A stretch of 26,131 nucleotides of DNA from NCBI GenBank assembly GCA_050996405.1, contig JBPCRW010000164.1:1-26131 (forward strand), written 5' to 3'. Below the pieces are notes generated by a model, which made no database searches, was not told where the DNA came from, and was given only the letters and a program-made list of their open reading frames with translations. Below are positions 14,675-21,555 of this stretch, piece after piece. Every line of letters begins with the position of its first letter. Position 1 is the first letter of the stretch. Both the position numbers and the translations under genes were made by a program. This stretch comes from JBPCRW01 sp050996405. GTDB taxonomy: Bacteria; Acidobacteriota; Blastocatellia; Pyrinomonadales; Pyrinomonadaceae.

Positions 14675-15058
14675 ATGAAAAACATTCCAAGAGTAAAAGT
14701 AACCGACGAAGCGAAAAAAGTTATCAATGAACTTCGCGCCAAACACGGCGCGTTGATGTTTCATCAATCGGGCGGTTGTTGCGATGGTTCTTCGCCGATG
14801 TGTTACGCGGACGGTGATTTTCTCGTCGGGTCGGCGGATGTTTGGCTTGGGGAGATTGACGGCTGCGATTTTTATATGGGACGCGACCAGTTTGAATTTT
14901 GGAAACACACCGAATTGACGATTGACGTGACGGCGGGGCGCGGCGCGTCGTTTTCGCTTGAAATCCCGATGGGCGTTCGCTTCGTCACAAAATCGAGAGT
15001 TTTTTCATTGAAAGAATCCGAAAATTTAATCGAAACGCGGCGCGGTGATATTATTTAA
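14675..15058 (+). CDS. DUF779 protein (aldehyde dehydrogenase partner)
   Basis: The start is set at ATG 14675 (MKNIPRVKVTDEAKKVINEL). The upstream in-frame TTG extension is unlike the family. The 127 residues match DUF779: HGALMFHQSGGCCDGSSPMC with its cysteine cluster, VWLGEIDGCDFYMGRDQFEFW, and the closing TAGRGASFSLEIPMGVRF. The conserved Cys residues suggest metal or redox function, but the biochemical role is not established. DUF779 genes are typically next to AldA/ExaC-type aldehyde dehydrogenases, as here at slightly longer range. It heads a group with the ArsC-like and DinB genes (46 bp to the next start). Confidence 0.9.
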   Translation: MKNIPRVKVTDEAKKVINELRAKHGALMFHQSGGCCDGSSPMCYADGDFLVGSADVWLGEIDGCDFYMGRDQFEFWKHTELTIDVTAGRGASFSLEIPMGVRFVTKSRVFSLKESENLIETRRGDII

Positions 15059-15104
15059 AAGCAGAAATCCGCGCGTCAGCAAGGGTGCGAAACTTTTTCA
15101 AACT

Positions 15105-15458
15105 ATGACAGAAAAAATTACAATCTACGAAAAACCGACTTGAACGACGTGCCGCGATTTGGCGCAGTTGTTTCGTGAAAACAACATCGATTTTGAAAAA
15201 GTAAATTATTTTATTGACGAATTGACGGAAGAAAAACTCCGCGATTTGTTGAAAAAAGCGAATCTCGCGCCGTTTGAAGTTTTGCGAAAAAACGAATCCG
15301 TTTTTAAGGAATTAAATATCACGAAAGAAACTTCGCCCGACGAAATTATAAGATTGATAATCGAAAATCCGAGTCTTTTGCAACGCCCGATTGTCGAGGT
15401 CGGCGAAAAGGCGGTTTTAGCAAGACCGATTGAAAAAGCCTTGGGGTTAATCAGATGA
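15105..15458 (+). CDS. ArsC/Spx-family thioredoxin-fold reductase, candidate selenoprotein (UGA at residue 13)
   Basis: Read from ATG 15105 the frame is MTEKITIYEKPT, then TGA (15141-15143), then TTCRDLAQLFRENNIDFEKV on to a TGA stop at 15456-15458, giving 117 residues, the normal length for glutaredoxin-like ArsC proteins. The UGA stands exactly where the family has the first Cys of CTTCR, giving UxxC. Downstream the fold is intact: VNYFIDELTEEKLRDLLKKA, a LQRPIV segment with the conserved Arg, then AVLARPIEKAL. A SECIS-like hairpin follows at 15167-15185. The simplest reading is selenocysteine insertion; a nonsense mutation is the alternative. The substrate (arsenate or a cellular disulfide) is unknown. 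Its stop overlaps the DinB start by 4 bp, so it is cotranslated. Confidence 0.8.
15167..15185 (+). promoter_or_regulatory. Candidate bacterial SECIS element
   Basis: GTTGTTT and AAACAAC form a perfect 7-bp stem closing the 5-nt loop CGTGA. The loop has G at its second position, the base expected in bacterial SECIS loops. Thirty nucleotides separate the UGA (15141-15143) from the first loop base, within the usual range of about 16-37. A second, weaker hairpin (GTGCC/GGCGC, loop GCGATTT) lies between, too close to the UGA to fit. Confidence 0.65.
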
Positions 15459-15913
15459 ATACCATCGAACATCTCCGGCATCTTTTCATTTACAACGACT
15501 GGGCAAATCGTCGAATCATCGTCGCGCTCAAGGAACACGAAAGCGAAAAATCGCTGAAAATTCTGGCGCATTTGCTCGTTACCGAAGCCGAATATTTTGA
15601 AAGGCTCTACGGAAAAGATTCGACCGGATTCGATTTCTGGCAAAATCTAACATTGAAAGAATGCGGAAATCTGGCGCGTGAAACGAGTGAAAGATATGAA
15701 AAACTTTTGCGGAAATTCGACGAAGAAGGTTTGGATTTGGAAGCGCGTTACAAAACCAGCGAAGGCGTTTCGCACGAAAATACTTACCGCGAAATACTGA
15801 CGCACGTCCTTTTTCATTCTTCGATTCATCGCGGAAATATCATTCTGAAACTCCGCGAAGAAGGTTTTACACCGCCGAAAATCGATTACATAATCTACTT
15901 GCGGGGAACTTAG
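15455..15913 (+). CDS. DinB-family protein
   Basis: 152 residues of the DinB/YfiT four-helix-bundle type: HLFIYNDWANRRIIVAL at the N-terminus, then a metal-ligand His in LAHLLVTEAEYFERL, then LTHVLFHSSIHRGNII with the second and third His (HxxxH) in the last helix. This is the usual three-His metal site of the superfamily. Members include thiol-dependent S-transferases, but no specific substrate can be given. It starts inside the last codon of the ArsC-like gene (ATGA overlap), which ties it functionally to redox/thiol chemistry only by context. Confidence 0.88.
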   Translation: MNTIEHLRHLFIYNDWANRRIIVALKEHESEKSLKILAHLLVTEAEYFERLYGKDSTGFDFWQNLTLKECGNLARETSERYEKLLRKFDEEGLDLEARYKTSEGVSHENTYREILTHVLFHSSIHRGNIILKLREEGFTPPKIDYIIYLRGT

Positions 15914-15918
15914 TTAAC

Positions 15919-15969
15919 GGTAAATGGTAAATTGTTTTTGTCGATTTAATTAACCATTTACCATTTACC
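15919..15969. repeat. 14-bp inverted repeat upstream of scpA
   Basis: GGTAAATGGTAAAT (15919-15932) pairs exactly with ATTTACCATTTACC (15956-15969) across a 23-nt A/T-rich loop. Each arm contains two copies of the GTAAATG motif. It fills most of the 67-bp gap between the DinB gene and scpA, so it may act as a terminator or belong to a dispersed repeat family. Confidence 0.75.
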
Positions 15970-15980
15970 ATTACAATGAG

Positions 15981-16754
15981 ATGGAACAACAGCAAACCGA
16001 ACAATTAACTTTTGATTTCGATAAGGTTCAACCGCGAATCGTCGCCGACTCAAGCGACGAAATGAATTTGAAACTCGGCGAATTTGCCGGACCTCTGGAC
16101 TTGCTTCTTTTTCTCATCAAGCAGGAACAGGCGAATATCTTCGACATTCCGATTGCGCGCATCACGGACGAATATCTGAAACATATTCGCCTTTTGAAGC
16201 AATACGATATTGCGGTCGCGGCGGATTTTCTGGTGATGGCGGCGACTTTGATTGAAATAAAATCGAAGATGCTGCTGCCGCGTGACATTTCGGAAGCGGC
16301 GGAAGAAGAAATGGAAGACCCGCGCCAGCAATTGGTTGACCGTCTGCTCGAACATCAGAAATTTAAAAACGCGGCGGAAATGCTCTGGACAAAAGCAACG
16401 GTTGAACAATCGGTTTTCCCGCGCGGAAAAATCGAGACGAACGAAAATAATCAGGAAATAAACGTCGGCGTGTTTGATTTACTGGGCGTTTTTCAAAAAA
16501 TTCTGGCGCGTCATAAAGAGGAAATTCGATACGAAATCGAACGCGAAGAAATTTCTCTGGCGGAGATGCTCGACCGGATGAAAAAACGTCTGGCGCAATT
16601 TAAGAAAATAAACTTGCGCGAGTTTTTCGAGCAGCTTCATTCAAAACGCGAACTTGTGACGGCGTTTATCGCCGTTCTGGAAATCGTCCGCACGGCTTCT
16701 GTGAAACTAACGCAAGCGGAAGTTTTCGGCGACATCTGGCTCAAAGCCGCATAA
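15981..16754 (+). CDS. scpA: Segregation and condensation protein A (kleisin)
   Basis: 257 residues. The kleisin N-terminus is clear from about residue 30: LKLGEFAGPLDLLLFLIKQE, then IFDIPIARITDEYL, then AADFLVMAATLIEIKSKMLL. The C-terminal winged helix that binds the SMC head is at ~185-255 (REFFEQLHSKRELVTAFIAV). ScpA bridges the two SMC heads and, with ScpB, forms the bacterial condensin that organises the chromosome. scpB follows in the same direction after a 130-bp gap filled by inverted repeats. Confidence 0.95.
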   Translation: MEQQQTEQLTFDFDKVQPRIVADSSDEMNLKLGEFAGPLDLLLFLIKQEQANIFDIPIARITDEYLKHIRLLKQYDIAVAADFLVMAATLIEIKSKMLLPRDISEAAEEEMEDPRQQLVDRLLEHQKFKNAAEMLWTKATVEQSVFPRGKIETNENNQEINVGVFDLLGVFQKILARHKEEIRYEIEREEISLAEMLDRMKKRLAQFKKINLREFFEQLHSKRELVTAFIAVLEIVRTASVKLTQAEVFGDIWLKAA

Positions 16755-16763
16755 GAAAATTTC

Positions 16764-16872
16764 AACGCAAAGGCGCAAAGCCGCAAAGCCGCAAAGGAAG
16801 AAAAGGCAAAAATAAAATTAAGTTTATTTGACTTAAAATCTTTGCCTCTTTGCTTCCTTGCGTCTTTGCGTT
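16764..16872. repeat. Inverted GCAAAG-type repeat between scpA and scpB
   Basis: The left arm (16764-16800) is a series of GCAAAG hexamers spaced by CC or GC (AACGCAAAGGCGCAAAG...). The right arm (16840-16872) carries the complement (ending GCGTCTTTGCGTT), with partial mismatches. It is the well-known type of intergenic GCAAAGRCGCAAAG repeat seen in several phyla and can fold as a long hairpin. It fills the whole gap between scpA and scpB. Confidence 0.75.
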
Positions 16873-16885
16873 AAATTTATCTTCG

Positions 16886-17458
16886 ATGGAAACAGCATCT
16901 GCAACCGAACAGGAAAAACCCGCGCGAAGCATCGCCGAATTGGTATCAATCTGCGAAACTCTGATTTTCGTTTCGGACGAACCCGTGACGACGAAAATTA
17001 TCGCGGAAATTCTCGCAGAAGATAAGGAAACAATTCGGGCGGCAATCGAAGAACTGGCGAAAGAATACGAGCAGCGTGAAGGCGGTTTGCAAATCCGCGA
17101 AATCGGCGGCGGCTGGCAAATCTCGACGCGCGCCGAGCATCACGAATACGTTCGCGCCTTTTTGAAAACGCGCCCGTCGGCAAAACTTTCGCTTGCCGCG
17201 CTGGAGACGCTCGCCGTCATCGCCTATAAACAACCCGCCACCGTTCCCGAAATTTTAGAAATTCGCGGCGTGCAGTCGGCTTCGGCAATCAAAACTTTAT
17301 TGGACAAAAAGTTAATCATCGCCAAAGGCAGAAAGGAAACCGTCGGGCGACCAATGCAATACGGCACGTCAAAAGATTTTCTGATTCAATTCGGCTTAAA
17401 GGATTTGACGGAATTGCCTTCGATTGAAGATTTCGAGGATTTAACAAGCGGAACGTGA
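16886..17458 (+). CDS. scpB: Segregation and condensation protein B
   Basis: 190 residues from ATG 16886 (METASATEQEKPARS). The in-frame TTG/CTG extension upstream is encoded by the intergenic repeat and is rejected. Two winged helices are visible: IAELVSICETLIFVSDEPVT (first) and SLAALETLAVIAYKQPATVP with EIRGVQSASAIKTLLDKKLI (second, the most conserved part of ScpB). It dimerises and caps ScpA in the SMC complex. It lies between two copies of the GCAAAG-type inverted repeat, so it may have its own transcript. Confidence 0.94.
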   Translation: METASATEQEKPARSIAELVSICETLIFVSDEPVTTKIIAEILAEDKETIRAAIEELAKEYEQREGGLQIREIGGGWQISTRAEHHEYVRAFLKTRPSAKLSLAALETLAVIAYKQPATVPEILEIRGVQSASAIKTLLDKKLIIAKGRKETVGRPMQYGTSKDFLIQFGLKDLTELPSIEDFEDLTSGT

Positions 17459-17467
17459 AACATTCTT

Positions 17468-17604
17468 AATGCAAAGACGCAAGAAAGCAAAGATGCAAAG
17501 TTACACCTAATATAAATTCAATTTTAGTTTGATTTTTGCCGAAGAAGACCAATCCCGTTGGGATTCATTTTCCGCTAAAGCTTTGCGACCTTGCGCCTTT
17601 GCGT
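17468..17604. repeat. Inverted GCAAAG-type repeat between scpB and rluB
   Basis: The left arm 17468-17500 (AATGCAAAGACGCAAG then AAAGCAAAGATGCAAAG) and the right arm 17581-17604 (CTTTGCGACC, ending CCTTTGCGTT) are imperfect complements of the same family as 16764-16872. Between the arms is a separate perfect small hairpin AATCCC-GTT-GGGATT (17551-17565). The whole 160-bp gap is made of these repeats. Confidence 0.7.
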
Positions 17605-17618
17605 TAAAATAAATTGCA

Positions 17619-18644
17619 ATGCAGGAAAGACTAAACAAACTTCTCGCGCAAGCCGGAATCGCTTCGCGCCGTCAGGCTGAAGAATTGATTCAATCCGGTC
17701 TGGTTTCCGTCAACGGCGAAATCGTTAAAACGCTCGGCACGAAAGCAGACCCCGAAATTGACCATATCAAAGTTAATGGAAAGCTGATAAATAAAAAACT
17801 CGAAAAGCGCGAGAACGCTTATATTTTGCTGAACAAACCGAAAGGCTATCTATCGAGCGTCGCCGACCCGGAAGGCAGAAAACTCGTTATCGATTTAGTT
17901 AAAGGCTACGGCAAACTGCATCCCGTCGGGCGGCTCGATTATCACACCGAAGGTTTAATAATTCTGACTAATGACGGCGAATTTACCAACGTCGTCGCGT
18001 CGTCGAAAACCGTTCCGAAAGTTTATGAAGTGAAAGTTAAAGGCTTGCCGAACCAGAACGCGATTAACAAACTGCGTCGCGGAATCACGCTCGAAGACGG
18101 ATTCAAAACCACGCCCGCCGACATCAAAGAATTAAAACCGACGGAAAATAACGGCTGGTTTGAAGTCACGCTTTTTGAGGGACACAACCAGCAAATCCGC
18201 AAAATGTTTGACGCAATCGGTCATTCGGTCGTCAAACTCCGCCGCCTCGCCATCGGTCATATCAAAGATGACCGAATCCCCGTCGGCGCGTATCGTGAAC
18301 TCGACGCGCGAGAAATTAAACAATTTCTCAATCCGGCTCTAAAGCCTTTGAAAACAACCGAATCGAAAAAGGCGGATGAGAAACCGAAACTGCGCCCCAA
18401 TTCCCGATACGTCGCGCCGAAAAAACTAAAGCGCGCAAAATCGGCGCAAAGCGGAAATAATCCGAAACAAAAGAAAAGTTTGAAGGACGCACTTCGGAAA
18501 AAATTATCCGAACCAACCGACAAACCGGACACGACTCTGACACGCGCCGAAACGACGCAGACAAGGTTCAAACGCCCGTCGGCAATCTCCGAAACAGGAT
18601 TGTCGAAATTCAAAAAAGCCTCGACGCGCAAGCCGAAGCGTTAA
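17619..18644 (+). CDS. rluB: 23S rRNA pseudouridine synthase, RluB/RsuA type
   Basis: 341 residues. The N-terminal S4 RNA-binding domain (RLNKLLAQAGIASRRQAEEL, then SGLVSVNG) covers ~1-65. The catalytic domain has HPVGRLDYHTEGLIILTNDG with nucleophile Asp107. KVYEVKVKG and GHNQQIRKMFDAIGHSVVKL follow in family order. From about residue 240 comes a ~100-residue Lys/Arg/Thr/Ser-rich tail that is longer than in E. coli RluB and likely disordered and RNA-binding. By context after scpAB, as in many bacteria, it is RluB (helix 89 uridine). RluF/RsuA-type specificity cannot be fully excluded. Confidence 0.93.
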   Translation: MQERLNKLLAQAGIASRRQAEELIQSGLVSVNGEIVKTLGTKADPEIDHIKVNGKLINKKLEKRENAYILLNKPKGYLSSVADPEGRKLVIDLVKGYGKLHPVGRLDYHTEGLIILTNDGEFTNVVASSKTVPKVYEVKVKGLPNQNAINKLRRGITLEDGFKTTPADIKELKPTENNGWFEVTLFEGHNQQIRKMFDAIGHSVVKLRRLAIGHIKDDRIPVGAYRELDAREIKQFLNPALKPLKTTESKKADEKPKLRPNSRYVAPKKLKRAKSAQSGNNPKQKKSLKDALRKKLSEPTDKPDTTLTRAETTQTRFKRPSAISETGLSKFKKASTRKPKR

Positions 18645-18711
18645 TAAATTTGCCGGTTCAAAATTCGGGCGGCGGGATTGGATAATCGGCTTTTCATTCA
18701 CAATTTATCAG

Positions 18712-19089
18712 CTATCGCTCATCGTTATTTTTGGTGAACCAATACGCCAGAGCAATTAACAAAAATTGTATCGGCAGGCGAATATACTGCGCCGCCGGAC
18801 TGAATTCGGGAAATAATCGCGTGTTCATCGCCATATAAATATTCGCCGGATAGACGGCAATCAAAAGCGCAATCAAGCCCCACGCCGCGAGCCTTGAAAA
18901 TTTCGGTATCAAAAGCAAAATTCCCAAAGCGATTTCAAAAACTCCGCTCAGATAAATCAGAAAAAGCGGCAGCGGCAAAACCGGCAGCATCATTCTCAAA
19001 TAGAAATTCGGGCTGATAAAATGATTGATTCCCGCCAAAACAAATGCGATGCCGAACAGCCATTTCAAAATCTTTTTCAGGGTGTTCAT
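18712..19089 (-). CDS. DoxX-like integral membrane protein
   Basis: 125 residues from ATG 19089 (MNTLKKILKWLFGIAFVLAG); the TTG two codons earlier is less likely. There are four membrane helices, with the typical FGIAFVLAGINHFISPNFYLRMM start and GVFEIALGILLLIPKFSRLAAW turn of DoxX/DoxD-like (MauE-type) proteins. These are small quinone-linked or accessory membrane proteins with uncertain biochemistry. It converges on rluB and is transcribed away from the acyl-CoA dehydrogenase promoter region. Confidence 0.85.
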   Translation of the reverse strand: MNTLKKILKWLFGIAFVLAGINHFISPNFYLRMMLPVLPLPLFLIYLSGVFEIALGILLLIPKFSRLAAWGLIALLIAVYPANIYMAMNTRLFPEFSPAAQYIRLPIQFLLIALAYWFTKNNDER

Positions 19090-19177
19090 TGGCAATATGA
19101 TACGTCATTTTCGCCCCGCGCGTTAGATTTTTGAAAACCTTTTGCTTTCCGTCGGCGTATATGAAAATCTAAATTTT

Positions 19178-19186
19178 TGTTATACT
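19178..19186 (+). promoter_or_regulatory. Extended -10 element upstream of acyl-CoA dehydrogenase
   Basis: TGTTATACT is an extended -10 (TG-n-TATACT) lying 24 nt upstream of the ATG at 19211, leaving a short leader. No matching -35 box is evident, which is normal for extended -10 promoters. Confidence 0.45.
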
Positions 19187-19210
19187 TTAATAAACTTTTA
19201 ATATACAAAT

Positions 19211-20353
19211 ATGAATTTTGAATTAACCGAAGAACAGCAGCAGATAAAACAAAGCGTCCGCGAATTTGCCGAAAGTGAAATTCGCCCGCACGTGATGGAG
19301 TGGGATGAAACGCAGCATTTTCCGATTGAACTACGTCCAAAACTTGCCGAACTCGGACTGCTCGGCGTAATTTTTCCCGAACAATACGGCGGCGCGGGAT
19401 TCGGTTATGTCGAATATGCGGGCGTTATCGAAGAAATCGCGCGTGTTGACGGCTCGGTTGGATTATCGGTCGCGGCGCATAATTCGCTCTGCTCGAATCA
19501 TATTTATATGTTCGGCTCGGAAGAACAAAAACAGAAATATCTCGTGCCGCTCGCGCAAGGGATGAGTTTCGGCGCGTGGGGTTTGACCGAATCGCAAGCC
19601 GGTTCGGACGCTTCGGGAACGCGCACGACGGCGGTTAAATCGAACGGCGGCTGGCTCGTGAACGGCTCAAAAAATTTCATCACGCACGCCATTTCGTGCG
19701 AGACGCTCGTCGCCGTCGCCGTCACCGATAAATCAAAAGGCAGCAAAGGAATTTCAGCGTTTATTTTCGACAAATCAATGGAAGGCTTTCGCTCGGATAA
19801 AAAAGAAAACAAGCTCGGAATGCGGGCTTCGGAAACGGCTTCGGTTGTCTTTGAAGATTGCTATGTGCCGGACGAAAATCGTCTGGGAAATTTGGGCGAA
19901 GGTTTCTTGCAAGCAATGAAAATTTTAGACGGCGGCAGAATTTCGATTGCCGCATTGAGTGTCGGAATCGCGCAGGGCGCGTATGAAGCGGCTGTGAAAT
20001 ACGCAAAGGAGCGCGTTCAATTCGGCAAACCGATTGCCGATTTTGAAGCGATTCAATTCAAGCTCGCGGATATGGCAACGCAGATTGAAGCCGCGCGGCT
20101 TTTAACTTTGCAAGCTGCCGCAATGAAAGATGCCGGTAAAAAGGTCACAAAACAATCAGCAATGGCAAAACTTTTCGCTTCCGAAGTAGCGGTCAAAGTC
20201 GCGGAAGAATCAATCCAGATTCACGGCGGCTACGGCTACATAAAAGATTATCCGGCGGAAAAATACTGGCGCGATTCCAAACTCTGCACCATCGGCGAAG
20301 GCACTTCGGAAATTCAAAGAATCGTGATTGCCAAGCAATTACTCAAAGCCTAA
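19211..20353 (+). CDS. Acyl-CoA dehydrogenase
   Basis: 380 residues, the full length of a short/branched-chain type FAD acyl-CoA dehydrogenase. Order: the N-terminal helical domain (LTEEQQQIKQSVREFAESEI), the beta domain with GAWGLTESQAGSDASGT, then KLGMRASETASVVFEDCYVP, and the C-terminal helical domain with QIHGGYGYIKDYPAEKYWRD. The catalytic Glu363 is in IGEGTSEIQRIVIAKQLLKA. It should oxidise acyl-CoA to enoyl-CoA with electron-transfer flavoprotein. Its last 67 bp (20281-20347) recur at 22351-22417 with only synonymous changes, beyond the restriction-modification cluster. The gene itself is intact. Confidence 0.95.
   Translation: MNFELTEEQQQIKQSVREFAESEIRPHVMEWDETQHFPIELRPKLAELGLLGVIFPEQYGGAGFGYVEYAGVIEEIARVDGSVGLSVAAHNSLCSNHIYMFGSEEQKQKYLVPLAQGMSFGAWGLTESQAGSDASGTRTTAVKSNGGWLVNGSKNFITHAISCETLVAVAVTDKSKGSKGISAFIFDKSMEGFRSDKKENKLGMRASETASVVFEDCYVPDENRLGNLGEGFLQAMKILDGGRISIAALSVGIAQGAYEAAVKYAKERVQFGKPIADFEAIQFKLADMATQIEAARLLTLQAAAMKDAGKKVTKQSAMAKLFASEVAVKVAEESIQIHGGYGYIKDYPAEKYWRDSKLCTIGEGTSEIQRIVIAKQLLKA
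20281..20347 (+). repeat. Direct repeat, left copy (3' end of acyl-CoA dehydrogenase)
   Basis: This stretch is repeated at 22351-22417, an offset of 2070 bp. The first 37 bp are identical. After that there are four differences, all synonymous (AGA/CGA, GCC/GCA, TTA/TTG, CTC/CTG). The restriction-modification genes fill exactly the interval between the copies. Confidence 0.92.
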
Positions 20354-20439
20354 CACTTTTTTTAACTAATTCGTCGAAGCAAAAATTGGCAGCGATTAAA
20401 AAATTGTCGTCAAAAAACTTTTCGTTTTCCGGCGTAAAA

Positions 20440-21237
20440 TTAAATTCCGGCTGGTAAGAAATCTTGTGAAAACAAATTTCTGCTTCTTTTCACGCGCTCT
20501 TCTATGACGCGGCAATATTCTTCATTTATTTCGCTTCCAATCCAATTTCTGTTGAATAAAGAACTGACATACGCCGTCGTTCCCGTTCCCATAAACGGGT
20601 CGTAAATTAAATCTTTTTCATTGCTGAAATTGGTTAAAATCGTTTCCACGAGTTTTTCGGGAAAAACGGCACTGTGATTTTTGTCAACCTGTTTTGACCT
20701 TTTTATTTGCCAAATATCGCCGAGCGTTCCGCGCTCGAAATTGCATTTACCGAATTGCCGACTGATAGCGTTTTCCTTTTCAAAAATTAAAATGAATTCG
20801 CTTTGCCGATTAAGCACGCTGCTCGCCATCGCAGGCTGGGCGTAACCTTTGTCCCAAACGATAATATCTTTCAGACAGTCGGAAAATTCGCCGATTATTT
20901 TGAAGAAAGCTCTTTTACTACCCGTTACGATTTGAATATTGTAGAAAATTATCTTGCTCACTCGCAGCAGTTCGCGCATAACGGAACTGTGCAATTCGTA
21001 AAATTCGTCAATCGGCAAATTGTCTGAAAAGTGCGCGTATTTTGTGCTGAATTCTTTAACGACTTGTCTCGAACAATACTTCCCGTTTCTGATTCTCAAA
21101 TTCATATTATAAGGCGGCGAGGTAATGACCAAATCAACAAAATCACCCGGCATTTTCTTCATTGTTTCCAAACAAGGCTCGTTATAAACCCTGTTTATTT
21201 CAAAAGGTTCTTCGCTCATTTTTTGAGAAATCATCAT
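20440..21237 (-). CDS. Type II DNA methyltransferase (beta class, likely N4-cytosine)
   Basis: 265 residues. Motif IV (VITSPPYNMNL, catalytic TSPPYN at 39-44) precedes motif I (DPFMGTGTTAYVSSL, SAM-binding, from Asp213), the beta-class order. The TSPPY form is commoner in N4-cytosine enzymes. EINEEYCRVIEERVKR ends the SAM domain. The start is taken at 21237, but the Met at residue 7 is possible. It is divergent from the controller-like HTH and endonuclease genes and should protect the host from that enzyme. MvaI/BcnI-family endonucleases are paired with N4-cytosine methylases, so CCWGG- or CCSGG-type specificity is plausible but unproven. Confidence 0.9.
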   Translation of the reverse strand: MMISQKMSEEPFEINRVYNEPCLETMKKMPGDFVDLVITSPPYNMNLRIRNGKYCSRQVVKEFSTKYAHFSDNLPIDEFYELHSSVMRELLRVSKIIFYNIQIVTGSKRAFFKIIGEFSDCLKDIIVWDKGYAQPAMASSVLNRQSEFILIFEKENAISRQFGKCNFERGTLGDIWQIKRSKQVDKNHSAVFPEKLVETILTNFSNEKDLIYDPFMGTGTTAYVSSLFNRNWIGSEINEEYCRVIEERVKRSRNLFSQDFLPAGI

Positions 21238-21253
21238 AACGGAATACGCGCAG

Positions 21254-21285
21254 ACACTTACCTATTGGTAGGTGTAAAATTACAC
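21254..21285. promoter_or_regulatory. Controller-protein operators between the divergent methylase and HTH genes
   Basis: The 22-bp stretch 21254-21275 (ACACTTACC...GGTAGGTGT) is a near-perfect palindrome (9 of 11 pairs). It overlaps GTGTAAAATTACAC at 21272-21285, a second palindrome with 6-bp arms. Their centres are about 14 bp apart. They sit over and just downstream of the expected -35 of the HTH gene, the layout of C-protein operators that first activate and then repress. Confidence 0.65.
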
Positions 21286-21292
21286 GATTTTC

Positions 21293-21307
21293 TATAAATT
21301 GGCAAGT
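21293..21307 (+). promoter_or_regulatory. -10 box of the controller-like gene, leaderless start
   Basis: TATAAA at 21293-21298 is 9 bases before the ATG at 21308, so the mRNA would begin within about 3-4 bases of the start codon. There is no ribosome binding site. Leaderless messages are known for several C-protein genes. The -35 position (about 21270-21275) is a poor match, as expected if activation is needed. Confidence 0.5.
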
Positions 21308-21553
21308 ATGAAAACAAATATCAATAACAAAACTAGTATTGAACAATTTGTTATTGAAAAAGTAAAGCAGTTCAGAATCGAGTCAAATGTTTCACAAGCA
21401 GATTTAGCGTATAAGCTAGGAGTTTCCGCCGGTTTTATAGGCAAAGTCGAAAGCCGCAAATTTTCTTCAAAATACAATCTCAATCATTTAAATAAACTGG
21501 CGGAGATTTTTAATCGCAGTCCGAAGGACTTTTTGCCCGACAACAAACTTTAA
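21308..21553 (+). CDS. XRE-family HTH protein, probable C-type controller of the R-M system
   Basis: 81 residues from ATG 21308 (MKTNINNKTSIEQFVIEKVK); the TTG at 21299 lies in the promoter. The HTH is FRIESNVSQADLAYKLGVSA with recognition helix GFIGKVESRKFSSKYNL, and NHLNKLAEIFNRSPKDFLP closes the domain, as in small XRE regulators. Its size, position directly upstream of the endonuclease gene (2-bp gap) and adjacent palindromes fit a restriction-modification controller protein. It would delay endonuclease expression until the methylase has acted. Assigning it to the C family rests mainly on context. Confidence 0.75.
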   Translation: MKTNINNKTSIEQFVIEKVKQFRIESNVSQADLAYKLGVSAGFIGKVESRKFSSKYNLNHLNKLAEIFNRSPKDFLPDNKL

Positions 21554-21555
21554 TT

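Noticed and set aside
15146..15166. Closer hairpin GTGCC/GGCGC after the UGA as the SECIS element
   Set aside because: Its loop begins only about 11 nt after the UGA and the stem includes a T-G pair; the 15167-15185 hairpin fits the distance and loop rules better.
15159..15458. Short frame starting at TTG 15159 as an independent 99-residue protein
   Set aside because: It lacks the first strand and active site of the ArsC fold; the upstream in-frame ATG at 15105 plus the UGA explains the whole domain.
16764..17604. Possible CRISPR array from repeated GCAAAG units
   Set aside because: Units are hexamers without constant-length spacers, arranged as inverted arms, and no cas genes are present.
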